Positions 1 through 5,492 of a stretch of DNA of 11,968 bases are shown here, in pieces. The stretch is from RFQD01 sp049314515 (lineage in GTDB: Bacteria; Actinomycetota; Actinomycetes; Actinomycetales; Microbacteriaceae), in assembly GCA_049314515.1 (NCBI GenBank), contig JBMOEY010000044.1:1-11968 (forward strand), given 5' to 3'. Position numbers and translations under genes: made by a program. The notes under the pieces were generated by a model that had not been told where the DNA came from, did no database searches, and saw only the letters and a list, made by a program, of their open reading frames with translations. Each line of letters begins with the position of its first letter. The first letter of the stretch is position 1.

Positions 1-86
1 GACAGCTCGATGGCGCGACGCATGACCGTTGCGTAACCGTCGGCATCTGCCGGGGTTGCGCCTCGGGTCGAGGTCTCGGGTGTCAT
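1..86 (-). CDS. ribD: Riboflavin biosynthesis protein RibD, N-terminal fragment
   Basis: Only the first 28 codons lie in the window; the gene continues past position 1. The ATG at 86-84 opens a frame ending in MRRAIEL, which resembles the first helix of RibD deaminase domains in actinobacteria (an alanine- and arginine-rich helix before the zinc-binding motif). RibD deaminates and then reduces the pyrimidine intermediate of riboflavin synthesis in the cytoplasm. The main support is context: a clear FMN riboswitch lies directly upstream on the same strand, and such riboswitches control riboflavin synthesis or uptake genes. No strong ribosome-binding site is visible; GGAAACG sits just upstream. 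An alternative start is the in-frame ATG at codon 22. The catalytic motifs are outside the window, so another riboflavin gene cannot be fully excluded. Confidence 0.72.
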   Translation of the reverse strand, partial: MTPETSTRGATPADADGYATVMRRAIEL

Positions 87-100
87 CAATCGTTTCCGTT

Positions 101-183
101 TCGCTTGAAATGCAAGCGACGTACTCCGGGAACGCGCATGCGCGTCAATAGACGCACAGCGCAACACACGAGATGCCCTCGTG
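101..183 (-). promoter_or_regulatory. Riboswitch expression platform with three hairpins
   Basis: Between the aptamer and the ribD-like start the minus strand can form several hairpins. (1) CACGAG/CTCGTG at 183-178 and 172-167, 6 bp with a 5-base loop, abuts the aptamer. (2) GCGTC/GACGC at 155-151 and 146-142. (3) The 14-base palindrome ACGCGCATGCGCGT at 145-132 overlaps hairpin 2 by four bases. A further hairpin, TCGCTTG/CAAGCGA at 119-113 and 107-101, ends about 14 bases before the ATG. No run of U follows any of them, so a classical intrinsic terminator is not obvious; control of translation or Rho-dependent termination is possible. The pairing is seen in the sequence; the regulatory role is inferred. 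Confidence 0.55.
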
Positions 184-325
184 ACGCGCTACCTCTCATC
201 CGGACTATAACCGTCGGTCCCGGAATTCCACCGGCTCGGCCTGTGATGCGTCACCCGGATGGGTGGGCCTCAAGGTTCGCGGACTATTACCGCCGGTTCA
301 GACTTACACTGACCCCGGAGCGCGT
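184..325 (-). ncRNA. FMN riboswitch (RFN element)
   Basis: Read on the minus strand, this stretch carries the hallmark RFN segments in order: CTCCGGGGTC near the 5' end, CCGGCGGTAATAGTCCGC in the middle, a GAGCCGGTGGAATTCC arm, then GACCGACGGTTATAGTCC and GGATGAGAGG at the 3' end. The closing helix P1 is a perfect 7-bp pair between 325-319 (ACGCGCT) and 190-184 (AGCGCGT). The family binds flavin mononucleotide and lowers expression of riboflavin genes when FMN is plentiful. It lies about 100 bases upstream of the ribD-like start and downstream of trpS, so it most likely acts as the leader of the riboflavin transcript. Confidence 0.95.
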
Positions 326-412
326 TGCTCTATGTACTAAACAGCGTATACCGCGAATGATTCCCGCCGGGGAAATAATTATTAGCTCAGCGCGAACCTG
401 AAAAATGCCTGA
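326..412. other. Intergenic region between trpS and the riboswitch
   Basis: No gene is supported here. The region must hold the promoter of the riboflavin transcript unless that transcript starts inside or upstream of trpS. A TATACG hexamer on the minus strand (350-345) is a weak -10 candidate, placing a transcription start a little upstream of aptamer helix P1, but no convincing -35 is visible. A short hairpin TTCCC/GGGAA (361-374) lacks a following T run. Together with the riboswitch and leader, positions 87-412 form a 326-base gene-free stretch that is accounted for mainly by regulatory RNA. Confidence 0.4.
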
Positions 413-1417
413 TTAGCGACGAGGAAGCAGTCCAACACGGTCATACACGCGTTCGAGCGTGGCATTTGCCACGGTGGATGCGCGTTCGGCCGCCGCGCCC
501 AAGATTCTGTCTAGCTCGGCCGGGTCGGAGAGCAACTCGCGCGTGCGTTCGGCAATCGGTGCAAAACTGCTGGTCACCTGCTCGGCAAGGTCTTTCTTGA
601 TTGCCCCATAGCCACCGCCAGCGTATTCGGCGACGAGATTGTCAACGGTGCGACCCGACAACACAGAAAAAATGGTGAGCAGGTTCGCGAGCCCGGGCTT
701 GGTTTCTCGGTCGAAGCGCACCTCTCCGTCGACGTCCGTTACCGCTCGCATGACCTTCTTGGCGGTGACGGAAGGGTCGTCAAGAATCTTGAGCAACCCC
801 GCCTCGGTTTCGGCGGACTTTGACATCTTGGCCGACGGGTTCTGCAGATCATAAATCTTGGCTGTTTCCTTGAGGATGTGCGGCTCAGGAATCGTCAGTG
901 TGTCGCCAAAACGCGCATTGAATCGAGCTGCTAAATCGCGCGTGAGCTCCAGATGTTGGCGCTGGTCTTCTCCGACCGGAACCGTGTTCGTGTTGTAGAG
1001 CAAAATGTCGCTGGCCATCAATATGGGATAGGTAAATAGCCCGACGCTGGCGGAGTCGGCGCCGCCCTTTGCTGATTTGTCTTTGAACTGCGTCATGCGA
1101 CTCGCTTCGCCGAATCCGGTCAGCGTCGTGAGGATCCAGGCCAGTGCAGTGTGCGCTGCCACGTGAGACTGGATGAACAGCGTGCTCTGGCTGGGATCGA
1201 TGCCGGCCGCGATGTACTGTGCGGCGGTCGAACGCGTGCGCGCGCGAAGCTCCACCGGGTCTTGAGGAACGGTTATCGCATGTAAGTCAACAACGCAGTA
1301 AAACGCGTCAAACTTGGACTGCATCTCAACCCAGTTGCCGAGTGCACCGATGTAGTTGCCGAGGTGGAGAGAATCGGAGCTCGGCTGCATGCCGGAGAAC
1401 AGAACTGGTTTGGACAC
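413..1417 (-). CDS. trpS: Tryptophan--tRNA ligase
   Basis: This 334-residue protein charges tRNA-Trp with tryptophan using ATP, in the cytoplasm. It is a class I aminoacyl-tRNA synthetase of normal bacterial TrpS length. The N-terminal SGMQPSSDSLHLGNYIGAL (residues 8-26) contains the HIGH-type motif (SLHLG, 16-20). The GEDQRQHLELTRDLA segment (149-163) is typical of TrpS, and KMSKS is at 197-201. The start is a GTG at 1417; the frame opens directly with the conserved KPVLFSG strand. Upstream of the GTG lies CTAGGATTTTGAC. Its AGGA can be read as a weak ribosome-binding site with a 7-base spacer, or its TAGGAT as a -10 box of a leaderless transcript. The gap to the upstream xth stop codon is 9 bases. 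Downstream lies the FMN riboswitch region. Confidence 0.97.
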   Translation of the reverse strand: MSKPVLFSGMQPSSDSLHLGNYIGALGNWVEMQSKFDAFYCVVDLHAITVPQDPVELRARTRSTAAQYIAAGIDPSQSTLFIQSHVAAHTALAWILTTLTGFGEASRMTQFKDKSAKGGADSASVGLFTYPILMASDILLYNTNTVPVGEDQRQHLELTRDLAARFNARFGDTLTIPEPHILKETAKIYDLQNPSAKMSKSAETEAGLLKILDDPSVTAKKVMRAVTDVDGEVRFDRETKPGLANLLTIFSVLSGRTVDNLVAEYAGGGYGAIKKDLAEQVTSSFAPIAERTRELLSDPAELDRILGAAAERASTVANATLERVYDRVGLLPRR

Positions 1418-1423
1418 GTCAAA

Positions 1424-1429
1424 ATCCTA
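1424..1429 (-). promoter_or_regulatory. Putative -10 box (TAGGAT) of trpS, leaderless type
   Basis: TAGGAT sits exactly 6 bases before the GTG start, the spacing expected if transcription begins at the start codon. Its first three bases are the TAG stop codon of xth. No clear -35 element is seen. The AGGA within it could instead be a ribosome-binding site for translation coupled to xth, so this is the least certain of the six similar sites in the window. Confidence 0.35.
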
Positions 1430-2266
1430 GAGGGCGTAATCGACGACGACGGGCGTGTGGTCGCTCCAACGTTGGTCGTAGGCAGCAGCGCGGTCGACGG
1501 TGTAGTTCGTCGCGAGTTTCGCGAGTGCGGGAGTCGCAAAGTGATAGTCAATGCGCCAGCCAGCATCCGTATCGAATGCCTGGCCACGCCATGACCACCA
1601 GGTGTATGGTCCGGGAACTTCTCCAACCGACGCGCGTCCGACATCGACCCAGCCGAGACCGGTGCCGGTCGTGCCGTCGACACAGTCCACAGTTGATCCC
1701 GCATGCCCCAGAATGCGATCGAAATACGCTCGCTCACGTGGCAGGAAGCCGGCTCGCTTCACGTTGCCCTTCCAATTCTTGATATCAAGCTCGCGGTGTC
1801 CCACGTTGAGGTCTCCAAGAACGAGCGCAAACTCGCGTTGCGTGACCAGCTCGCCCATGCGCGCCTCCATCGCGTTGAGGAACTTCCACTTCTCCTCTTG
1901 CTTCGGCGTATCGACTTCGCCCGAGTGCACGTAAGCACTGACGACGGTCAGCGTCTTACCGTTCACCGTATAGTCAGCCTCGAGCCAGCGCCCGGCAGTA
2001 TCAAAGTCAGCGGCGCCGATTTCAACCCGGTGGATGCTCGCGCGCGCGCGACTCGCAATCGCCACACCAGCTCGCCCCTTCGCGCTCGCGGCATCATGGA
2101 GCACGTTCCACTCGGGTCCGAGCAATTCGGTGAGATCATCTGTCGACGCGCGCACTTCTTGAATTGCCAGAATGTCGATGTCTCGAGTGGCGAGCCATTC
2201 GCCCATTCCTTTTCGAAAGGCAGCTCGAACGCCGTTTGTGTTGATCGTCGCGATACGCAGAGGCAT
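1427..2266 (-). CDS. xth: Exodeoxyribonuclease III (AP endonuclease family 1)
   Basis: The 279-residue protein belongs to the exonuclease/endonuclease/phosphatase fold family and has the expected ExoIII length. The family cuts DNA at abasic sites and removes 3' blocking groups in base excision repair, using a divalent metal. By comparison with E. coli ExoIII the active-site residues are in place: N9 (ATINTNGVR), E37 (IQEVR), Y112 (SAYVHSG), D152 and N154 (GDLNV), D240 (WRIDYHF) and the D269-H270 pair (SDHTPVVVDY). It starts at an ATG directly after the YihY-type gene (9-base gap) and ends 9 bases before trpS. TAGGCT lies 6 bases ahead of the ATG, suggesting its own leaderless promoter rather than simple read-through. 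No classical ribosome-binding site is visible. Confidence 0.95.
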   Translation of the reverse strand: MPLRIATINTNGVRAAFRKGMGEWLATRDIDILAIQEVRASTDDLTELLGPEWNVLHDAASAKGRAGVAIASRARASIHRVEIGAADFDTAGRWLEADYTVNGKTLTVVSAYVHSGEVDTPKQEEKWKFLNAMEARMGELVTQREFALVLGDLNVGHRELDIKNWKGNVKRAGFLPRERAYFDRILGHAGSTVDCVDGTTGTGLGWVDVGRASVGEVPGPYTWWSWRGQAFDTDAGWRIDYHFATPALAKLATNYTVDRAAAYDQRWSDHTPVVVDYAL

Positions 2267-2272
2267 GATGTC

Positions 2273-2278
2273 AGCCTA
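2273..2278 (-). promoter_or_regulatory. Putative -10 box (TAGGCT) of xth, leaderless type
   Basis: TAGGCT lies exactly 6 bases (GACATC) before the xth ATG. Its first three bases are the TAG stop codon of the upstream YihY-type gene. It shares the 8-mer TAGGCTGA with the sites before the YihY-type gene and the manC-like gene. No clear -35 is present. The function is inferred from position and recurrence. Confidence 0.5.
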
Positions 2279-3181
2279 TGTGCGCACGGTGCGGGAGGGC
2301 ATGATCCAACCAAGGTCCGCTGCTCGGACGTTGTCGTTCTCAAGCCCCGTGCCAATCCAGGCAACCGTGAGTAAATAAATGCGGCAGGCGAGGTTGAACC
2401 AAATCAACAAGCCGATGAATATCGCGAAGGAAGCCAATAGCGGGTTGTGACCCGTGCTCGTCAGCGCGAAGCCGGCTGCAATTTTCAGCACGTCGAGCGC
2501 GATTGCTCCCAGCGCGACGCCAGTAAAGAGTCGACGAGCAGGTATTGGTATTCCACTGAGGAGGTAAATCAAGCCCGCCAAAATCAACACATCGACCGCA
2601 TAAACAACCACAAATCCGCCGATCTGGAAAATGAGTCGGTGGGAGAGCGTGCCTGCGTCGAATCCCAGTGCAGTGATGATTCCGGTAAAGAAATTTGTCA
2701 GGAATACGCTCGCCGATGCGCTCGCGACGATAAAGAGGCCGAAGATAAGGGCGATTGCGAGATCGTAAACCTTGAGCAAGAGTGCGCTGACCGGGGGAGA
2801 TGGCAAATCAAACAGGCGACGAATGGCAATCCGCGTGTAGTTGAGCCACGCAATTGCAGTCCACGCGAGCAACACGGCTGCGACAGCGCTCGACCAGCCC
2901 CACCCAGTGGTCGACTGCAAAACTGTGGGATCAATCGGGCCACCCGGCTTGATGAGTCCGGGGATTTGCGAATTCACAAACGCGATCACGGCGTGAAAAA
3001 TTTGTGGTTCTGTGTTCAACCAGGAACCCAAAAACTGAAAGCCAATCCACACACCGGCAAAGACCGCAAAGAGTCCCTGAAACGACATTCCGGCAGCCGA
3101 GAGAGTGCCGCCTGAATCCGAGAAGAGTCGCCAGGTGCGGTAGAGGCGCAGGCGCTTGATTGCCTCCCACCGCTTTTTCAC
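2276..3181 (-). CDS. YihY/virulence factor BrkB family membrane protein
   Basis: The 301-residue integral membrane protein has the YihY/BrkB (UPF0761) layout: a short basic N-terminus (MKKRWEAIKRLRLYRTWRLF), an AAGMSFQGLFAVFAG first helix (about 29-53), and further hydrophobic segments near 97-114, 138-162, 186-208, 218-240 and 247-275, six in all. The family was once wrongly named ribonuclease BN; its true function is not settled, and envelope or transport roles have been proposed. The start is the GTG at 3181. An ATG two bases upstream is out of frame and hits TGA at once. The TAGGCT box 6 bases before the GTG supports this start. A hairpin just upstream separates it from ptsH, so it is probably its own transcription unit. 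Confidence 0.92.
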   Translation of the reverse strand: MKKRWEAIKRLRLYRTWRLFSDSGGTLSAAGMSFQGLFAVFAGVWIGFQFLGSWLNTEPQIFHAVIAFVNSQIPGLIKPGGPIDPTVLQSTTGWGWSSAVAAVLLAWTAIAWLNYTRIAIRRLFDLPSPPVSALLLKVYDLAIALIFGLFIVASASASVFLTNFFTGIITALGFDAGTLSHRLIFQIGGFVVVYAVDVLILAGLIYLLSGIPIPARRLFTGVALGAIALDVLKIAAGFALTSTGHNPLLASFAIFIGLLIWFNLACRIYLLTVAWIGTGLENDNVRAADLGWIMPSRTVRT

Positions 3182-3187
3182 ATGCTC

Positions 3188-3193
3188 AGCCTA
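3188..3193 (-). promoter_or_regulatory. Putative -10 box (TAGGCT) of the YihY-type gene, leaderless type
   Basis: TAGGCT is followed by exactly 6 bases (GAGCAT) and the GTG start codon, the same layout as at xth and the manC-like gene. It directly abuts the hairpin at 3194-3211 that may end the upstream PTS transcript. No clear -35 is present. The promoter role is inferred. Confidence 0.5.
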
Positions 3194-3211
3194 AACGCAC
3201 GAAAGCGCGTT
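3194..3211 (-). terminator. Candidate terminator hairpin after ptsH
   Basis: The minus strand reads AACGCGC, a TTTC loop, then GTGCGTT, a 7-bp stem with one G-U pair. It lies 6 bases after the ptsH stop codon. Only TT and then AGGC follow, so a canonical U tract is missing; GC-rich actinobacteria often use such tract-poor hairpins. It is the only plausible boundary between the PTS operon and the YihY-type gene. Confidence 0.45.
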
Positions 3212-3217
3212 AACCCG

Positions 3218-3496
3218 CTATCGCGGAGCATCGAGGTCGCTGATCAATAAGTCGCAGAGTTCGTCAGCAACGACCTCGGCATTGTCGCCCTCGACATCGA
3301 GCACGATCTCCTCGCGATGACCCACGCCGAGCCCAAGCACAGACAGGATGCTGGTCGCGTCAGCGCTTTCGCCGGATGCCGTCGTGATCGTCACTTCGTG
3401 GCCCGTTGCGTTGACTGCCTGTACGAAGAGACTCGCCGGACGCGCATGTAAACCCACGTGTGAGCCAACAGTGACAGTTCGCTGGGTGTGGGCCAT
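3218..3496 (-). CDS. ptsH: Phosphocarrier protein HPr
   Basis: This 92-residue cytoplasmic protein carries phosphate from Enzyme I to the sugar-specific EIIA proteins. The active-site loop VGLHARPAS (14-22) places the phosphorylated histidine at H17. S49, in ADATSILSVLGLGV (45-58), matches the position of the regulatory serine of Firmicutes HPr, although HPr kinase is not a usual feature of actinobacteria. The length is normal. The ATG at 3496 has a good ribosome-binding site, AAGGA with an 8-base spacer, 23 bases after the EIIB gene ends. It is the last gene of the fruK-EIIA-EIIB-ptsH operon, and its partner Enzyme I is encoded on the opposite strand about 2 kb away. Confidence 0.96.
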   Translation of the reverse strand: MAHTQRTVTVGSHVGLHARPASLFVQAVNATGHEVTITTASGESADATSILSVLGLGVGHREEIVLDVEGDNAEVVADELCDLLISDLDAPR

Positions 3497-3519
3497 AAGT
3501 GTGATCCTTCGTCGAAAGC

Positions 3520-3936
3520 TTATTTCTTGCCAAAAAGTTTTCTCAGGAAGCCACCGTTGGTGGAGCTACTCTCGGGCTTCGTCGTACCTGATTTTTGCGC
3601 TGCCACGTCGCCGTACTTCGGTGATTTCTCTGACCCGGCGATAGCGATCGCCTGGGCGAGCACCGAATCAGCGTCGACGAGAACTTTGCTGACACCAATT
3701 TGAAGAAACGGTTTGCCGTTAAACCGAACCTTGTTCTTCACTTCAAGATCGCAGGCAAAGATGATGACATCGGCCGAATCAATTGCCGACTGGGGGATTG
3801 CCGTTGAACCGGCTGAGCCTTGGGTTTCAACGGTGATGTCGTGTCCCGCCTTCTTGGCGGCTTGTTCGAGAGCCTCAGCGGCCATGTAGGTGTGGGCGAT
3901 GCCGGTGATGCACGAGGTAACGGCGACAATTTTCAT
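3520..3936 (-). CDS. PTS fructose-type EIIB component, stand-alone
   Basis: The 138-residue protein matches the fructose-family EIIB domain, which takes phosphate from EIIA on a cysteine and passes it to the sugar bound by EIIC. The N-terminal KIVAVTSCITGIAHTYMAAE (2-21) holds the phosphorylated cysteine C9 and the family's GIAHTYMA loop. The fold ends near residue 105. After it comes a Ser/Thr/Pro-rich linker and a basic, hydrophobic tail GGFLRKLFGKK (128-138). In most fructose PTS proteins EIIB is fused to, or encoded beside, EIIC; here the frame stops and ptsH follows after 23 bases. The ATG overlaps the EIIA stop codon by one base (TAATG), with AGAGG 10 bases upstream, so translation is probably coupled. 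Confidence 0.93.
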   Translation of the reverse strand: MKIVAVTSCITGIAHTYMAAEALEQAAKKAGHDITVETQGSAGSTAIPQSAIDSADVIIFACDLEVKNKVRFNGKPFLQIGVSKVLVDADSVLAQAIAIAGSEKSPKYGDVAAQKSGTTKPESSSTNGGFLRKLFGKK

Positions 3937-4400
3937 TATTTCTGAACCTCTTTCGTGATGATGGCGGCAATCTCTGCGGGTGTCGTCGCATTTCGCAGCG
4001 AATCCTTGAAATCTTCGTGGACGAGCTTGCGGGCAAGGGCGGCCAGGATGTGGAGGTGTTCGTCATTGGCCCCATCGGGCGCGGCGATGAGAAAAATGAG
4101 GTGCGCGGGGCCATCCTCCGCTCCGAATGGAACTCCCGTCGAAGACGTGCCGATGGCAACGCTCGGAACCACAACATGCGACGAGCGGGCGTGCGGAATA
4201 CCGATGCCCCCGGGAAGTCCGGTATTCATCTGAGCTTCTCGAGCGGCGACATCCTCAAGGAAACCGTCGAGATCGGTCACCCTGCCGTCATCAACCAGCT
4301 TTTGCGCAAGCGCCCTCGTGGCGTCTTCCTTAGTTTCTGCGATCATGTCGACAACGACGATGTCCTCGGTTGTCAAGACGGAGTGGTCGGAAGTAGTCAT
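3936..4400 (-). CDS. PTS fructose-type EIIA component
   Basis: The 154-residue cytoplasmic protein is a stand-alone EIIA of the fructose/mannitol (PtsN-like) superfamily. It accepts phosphate from HPr and hands it to EIIB. The motif GIGIPHARSSHV (65-76) contains the phosphorylated histidine H70; NDEHLHILAALARKL (112-126), with H115 and H117, is the other conserved segment. The start is the ATG at 4400, only 3 bases after the fruK stop codon (TAG CGA ATG), with AAGGA 10 bases upstream inside fruK. It overlaps EIIB by one base. Gene position between fruK and EIIB supports fructose specificity rather than a nitrogen-PTS role, although the protein alone cannot settle this. Confidence 0.93.
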   Translation of the reverse strand: MTTSDHSVLTTEDIVVVDMIAETKEDATRALAQKLVDDGRVTDLDGFLEDVAAREAQMNTGLPGGIGIPHARSSHVVVPSVAIGTSSTGVPFGAEDGPAHLIFLIAAPDGANDEHLHILAALARKLVHEDFKDSLRNATTPAEIAAIITKEVQK

Positions 4401-4403
4401 TCG

Positions 4404-5384
4404 CTAGAGATCCTTGATCAGGGTAGATTCGTCCGGGCGCGGATGGAGATGAACGCGGTGCATGGTCACGTCATCGGGTCCGGGCATTGTTGCCAACGGC
4501 AATTGAACAGCCGCAGAGCCCCACGCTACCGCAGTTGCCAAGCGAACGGTGAGACCTTCTTCGCCCCCGATTTCCTTTCGACGGCAATCGATGTCGGCGC
4601 TGAGGTATCCCGCCACGGCGCAATCGCCGGCCCCCACCGTACTTTCCACGCTCACCGGCTCATGCACCGCCCACAGGTAGTTATCGCCCGTCACGCCCAG
4701 TGCACCTTGTGCGCCGAGACTTACCACTATCGAACATTCGTCGTCGCGGAGCAGACTCTGCGCGAAGTTGACGACGTCACCGATCGTGGGAAGGCGTCGA
4801 CCAGACAACTCCTCGAGTTCACTGTGATTTGGCTTCAAGAAATCGGCGACCCCGGAGTGGACCGCTTCAGCGAAAGCTGCTCCAGAACCATCCACAGCGA
4901 CTCGTACTCCGTGCTCACGAGCGACGCGTCCCATCTCTGCATAGAAACCTGAAGTGAGACCCGGCGGAAGACTGCCAGCCAAAACTAGCCATGCCGGTCG
5001 AACGGCAAGAGCCGAAACGAGGGTCGCGGCAATCGCATCCTCCTCCGACGAGGTAATAGTTGGGCCAATTTCGTTGACCTTCGTGGTGTGGCCCGACTCG
5101 TCAACGACGGTCACGTTCGTTCGCACCCCATCTCGAATCAAGGTCGATAGTGTCTCGACGTTGTCCGCTTTGAGGGCATTGACAATCCACGCGCCGTTAG
5201 CGCCATCACTCGGAAAGATTGCGACCGTGTCCACATTGTTCTTCGCCAATGCCCGCGACACAGTTATGCCCTTGCCGGCCGGGTTGCGGAGGCTTGAGAC
5301 CGCCCGATTAACGTGGTTGAGCTCAAATTGAGAGACAACGAGGGTGTGCTCGATGCAGGGGTTCGCCGTGAACGTGACGATCAT
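4404..5384 (-). CDS. fruK: 1-phosphofructokinase (PfkB family)
   Basis: The 326-residue protein is a PfkB-family sugar kinase that best fits 1-phosphofructokinase, which converts fructose-1-phosphate to fructose-1,6-bisphosphate with ATP. Visible motifs: TANPCIEHT (6-14), PAGKGITVSRAL (35-46, the GGKGxN signature), AGSLPPG (136-142), KPNHSELEEL (184-193), VSLGAQGAL (221-229) and STVGAGDCAVAGYL (248-261) with the catalytic base D254. The first motif normally reads NPxxD; here the acidic residue is E12. It leads a minus-strand operon with EIIA, EIIB and HPr, which supports the fructose role. There is no ribosome-binding site in range of the ATG; TAGTGT lies 6 bases upstream, suggesting a leaderless transcript. 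Other PfkB kinases such as tagatose-6-phosphate kinase are less likely given the neighbours. Confidence 0.9.
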   Translation of the reverse strand: MIVTFTANPCIEHTLVVSQFELNHVNRAVSSLRNPAGKGITVSRALAKNNVDTVAIFPSDGANGAWIVNALKADNVETLSTLIRDGVRTNVTVVDESGHTTKVNEIGPTITSSEEDAIAATLVSALAVRPAWLVLAGSLPPGLTSGFYAEMGRVAREHGVRVAVDGSGAAFAEAVHSGVADFLKPNHSELEELSGRRLPTIGDVVNFAQSLLRDDECSIVVSLGAQGALGVTGDNYLWAVHEPVSVESTVGAGDCAVAGYLSADIDCRRKEIGGEEGLTVRLATAVAWGSAAVQLPLATMPGPDDVTMHRVHLHPRPDESTLIKDL

Positions 5385-5390
5385 GCGACA

Positions 5391-5396
5391 ACACTA
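5391..5396 (-). promoter_or_regulatory. Putative -10 box (TAGTGT) of fruK, leaderless type
   Basis: TAGTGT is followed by exactly 6 bases and the fruK ATG. A GGGACG hexamer (5418-5413), sharing the GAC core of the -35 consensus, lies 16 bases further upstream, making this the best-formed of the six similar promoters. It contains no AGG core, so it cannot be explained as a weak ribosome-binding site. Confidence 0.55.
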
Positions 5397-5430
5397 TCTC
5401 CGTCGTCTCGGACGTCCCTGCGACCGCCAG

Positions 5431-5466
5431 AAGACCAAAGCCCATGCGCCGTTTAGTCTGGAGACT
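5431..5466 (+). promoter_or_regulatory. Candidate ptsI promoter with overlapping inverted repeat
   Basis: TAGTCT (5454-5459) is a possible -10 box, with AAGACC (5431-5436) 17 bases upstream as a weak -35. The perfect inverted repeat AGTCT-GG-AGACT (5455-5466) overlaps the -10 and the expected transcription start, a position typical of a repressor operator. It lies in the 108-base divergent gap shared with fruK. Both roles are inferred from position only. Confidence 0.3.
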
Positions 5467-5480
5467 GCAGGGGCGCGCGA

Positions 5481-5486
5481 AAGGAG
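5481..5486 (+). promoter_or_regulatory. Ribosome-binding site of ptsI
   Basis: AAGGAG lies 6 bases before the ATG at 5493. It is a strong Shine-Dalgarno site, in contrast to the divergent gene fruK, and fixes the ptsI start. Confidence 0.85.
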
Positions 5487-5492
5487 CGGTCG

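Noticed and set aside
361..374. TTCCC-GCCG-GGGAA hairpin as a trpS terminator
   Set aside because: The stem is only 5 bp and neither strand shows a following T run, so it is not supported as a terminator.
105..401. Plus-strand open frame of 98 codons
   Set aside because: It lies antisense to the FMN riboswitch and its leader, has no ribosome-binding site, and the translation resembles no protein family.
2039..2052. Short GC alternating run inside xth
   Set aside because: It encodes Arg/Ala codons within an intact reading frame and is a simple effect of base composition.
3181..3183. ATG just before the YihY-type gene
   Set aside because: It is out of frame and followed at once by TGA; the in-frame start is the overlapping GTG at 3181.
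4017..4952. Plus-strand open frame (311 codons) opposite EIIA and fruK
   Set aside because: It is antisense to two clearly identified genes with intact motifs, and it lacks a ribosome-binding site and recognisable domains.
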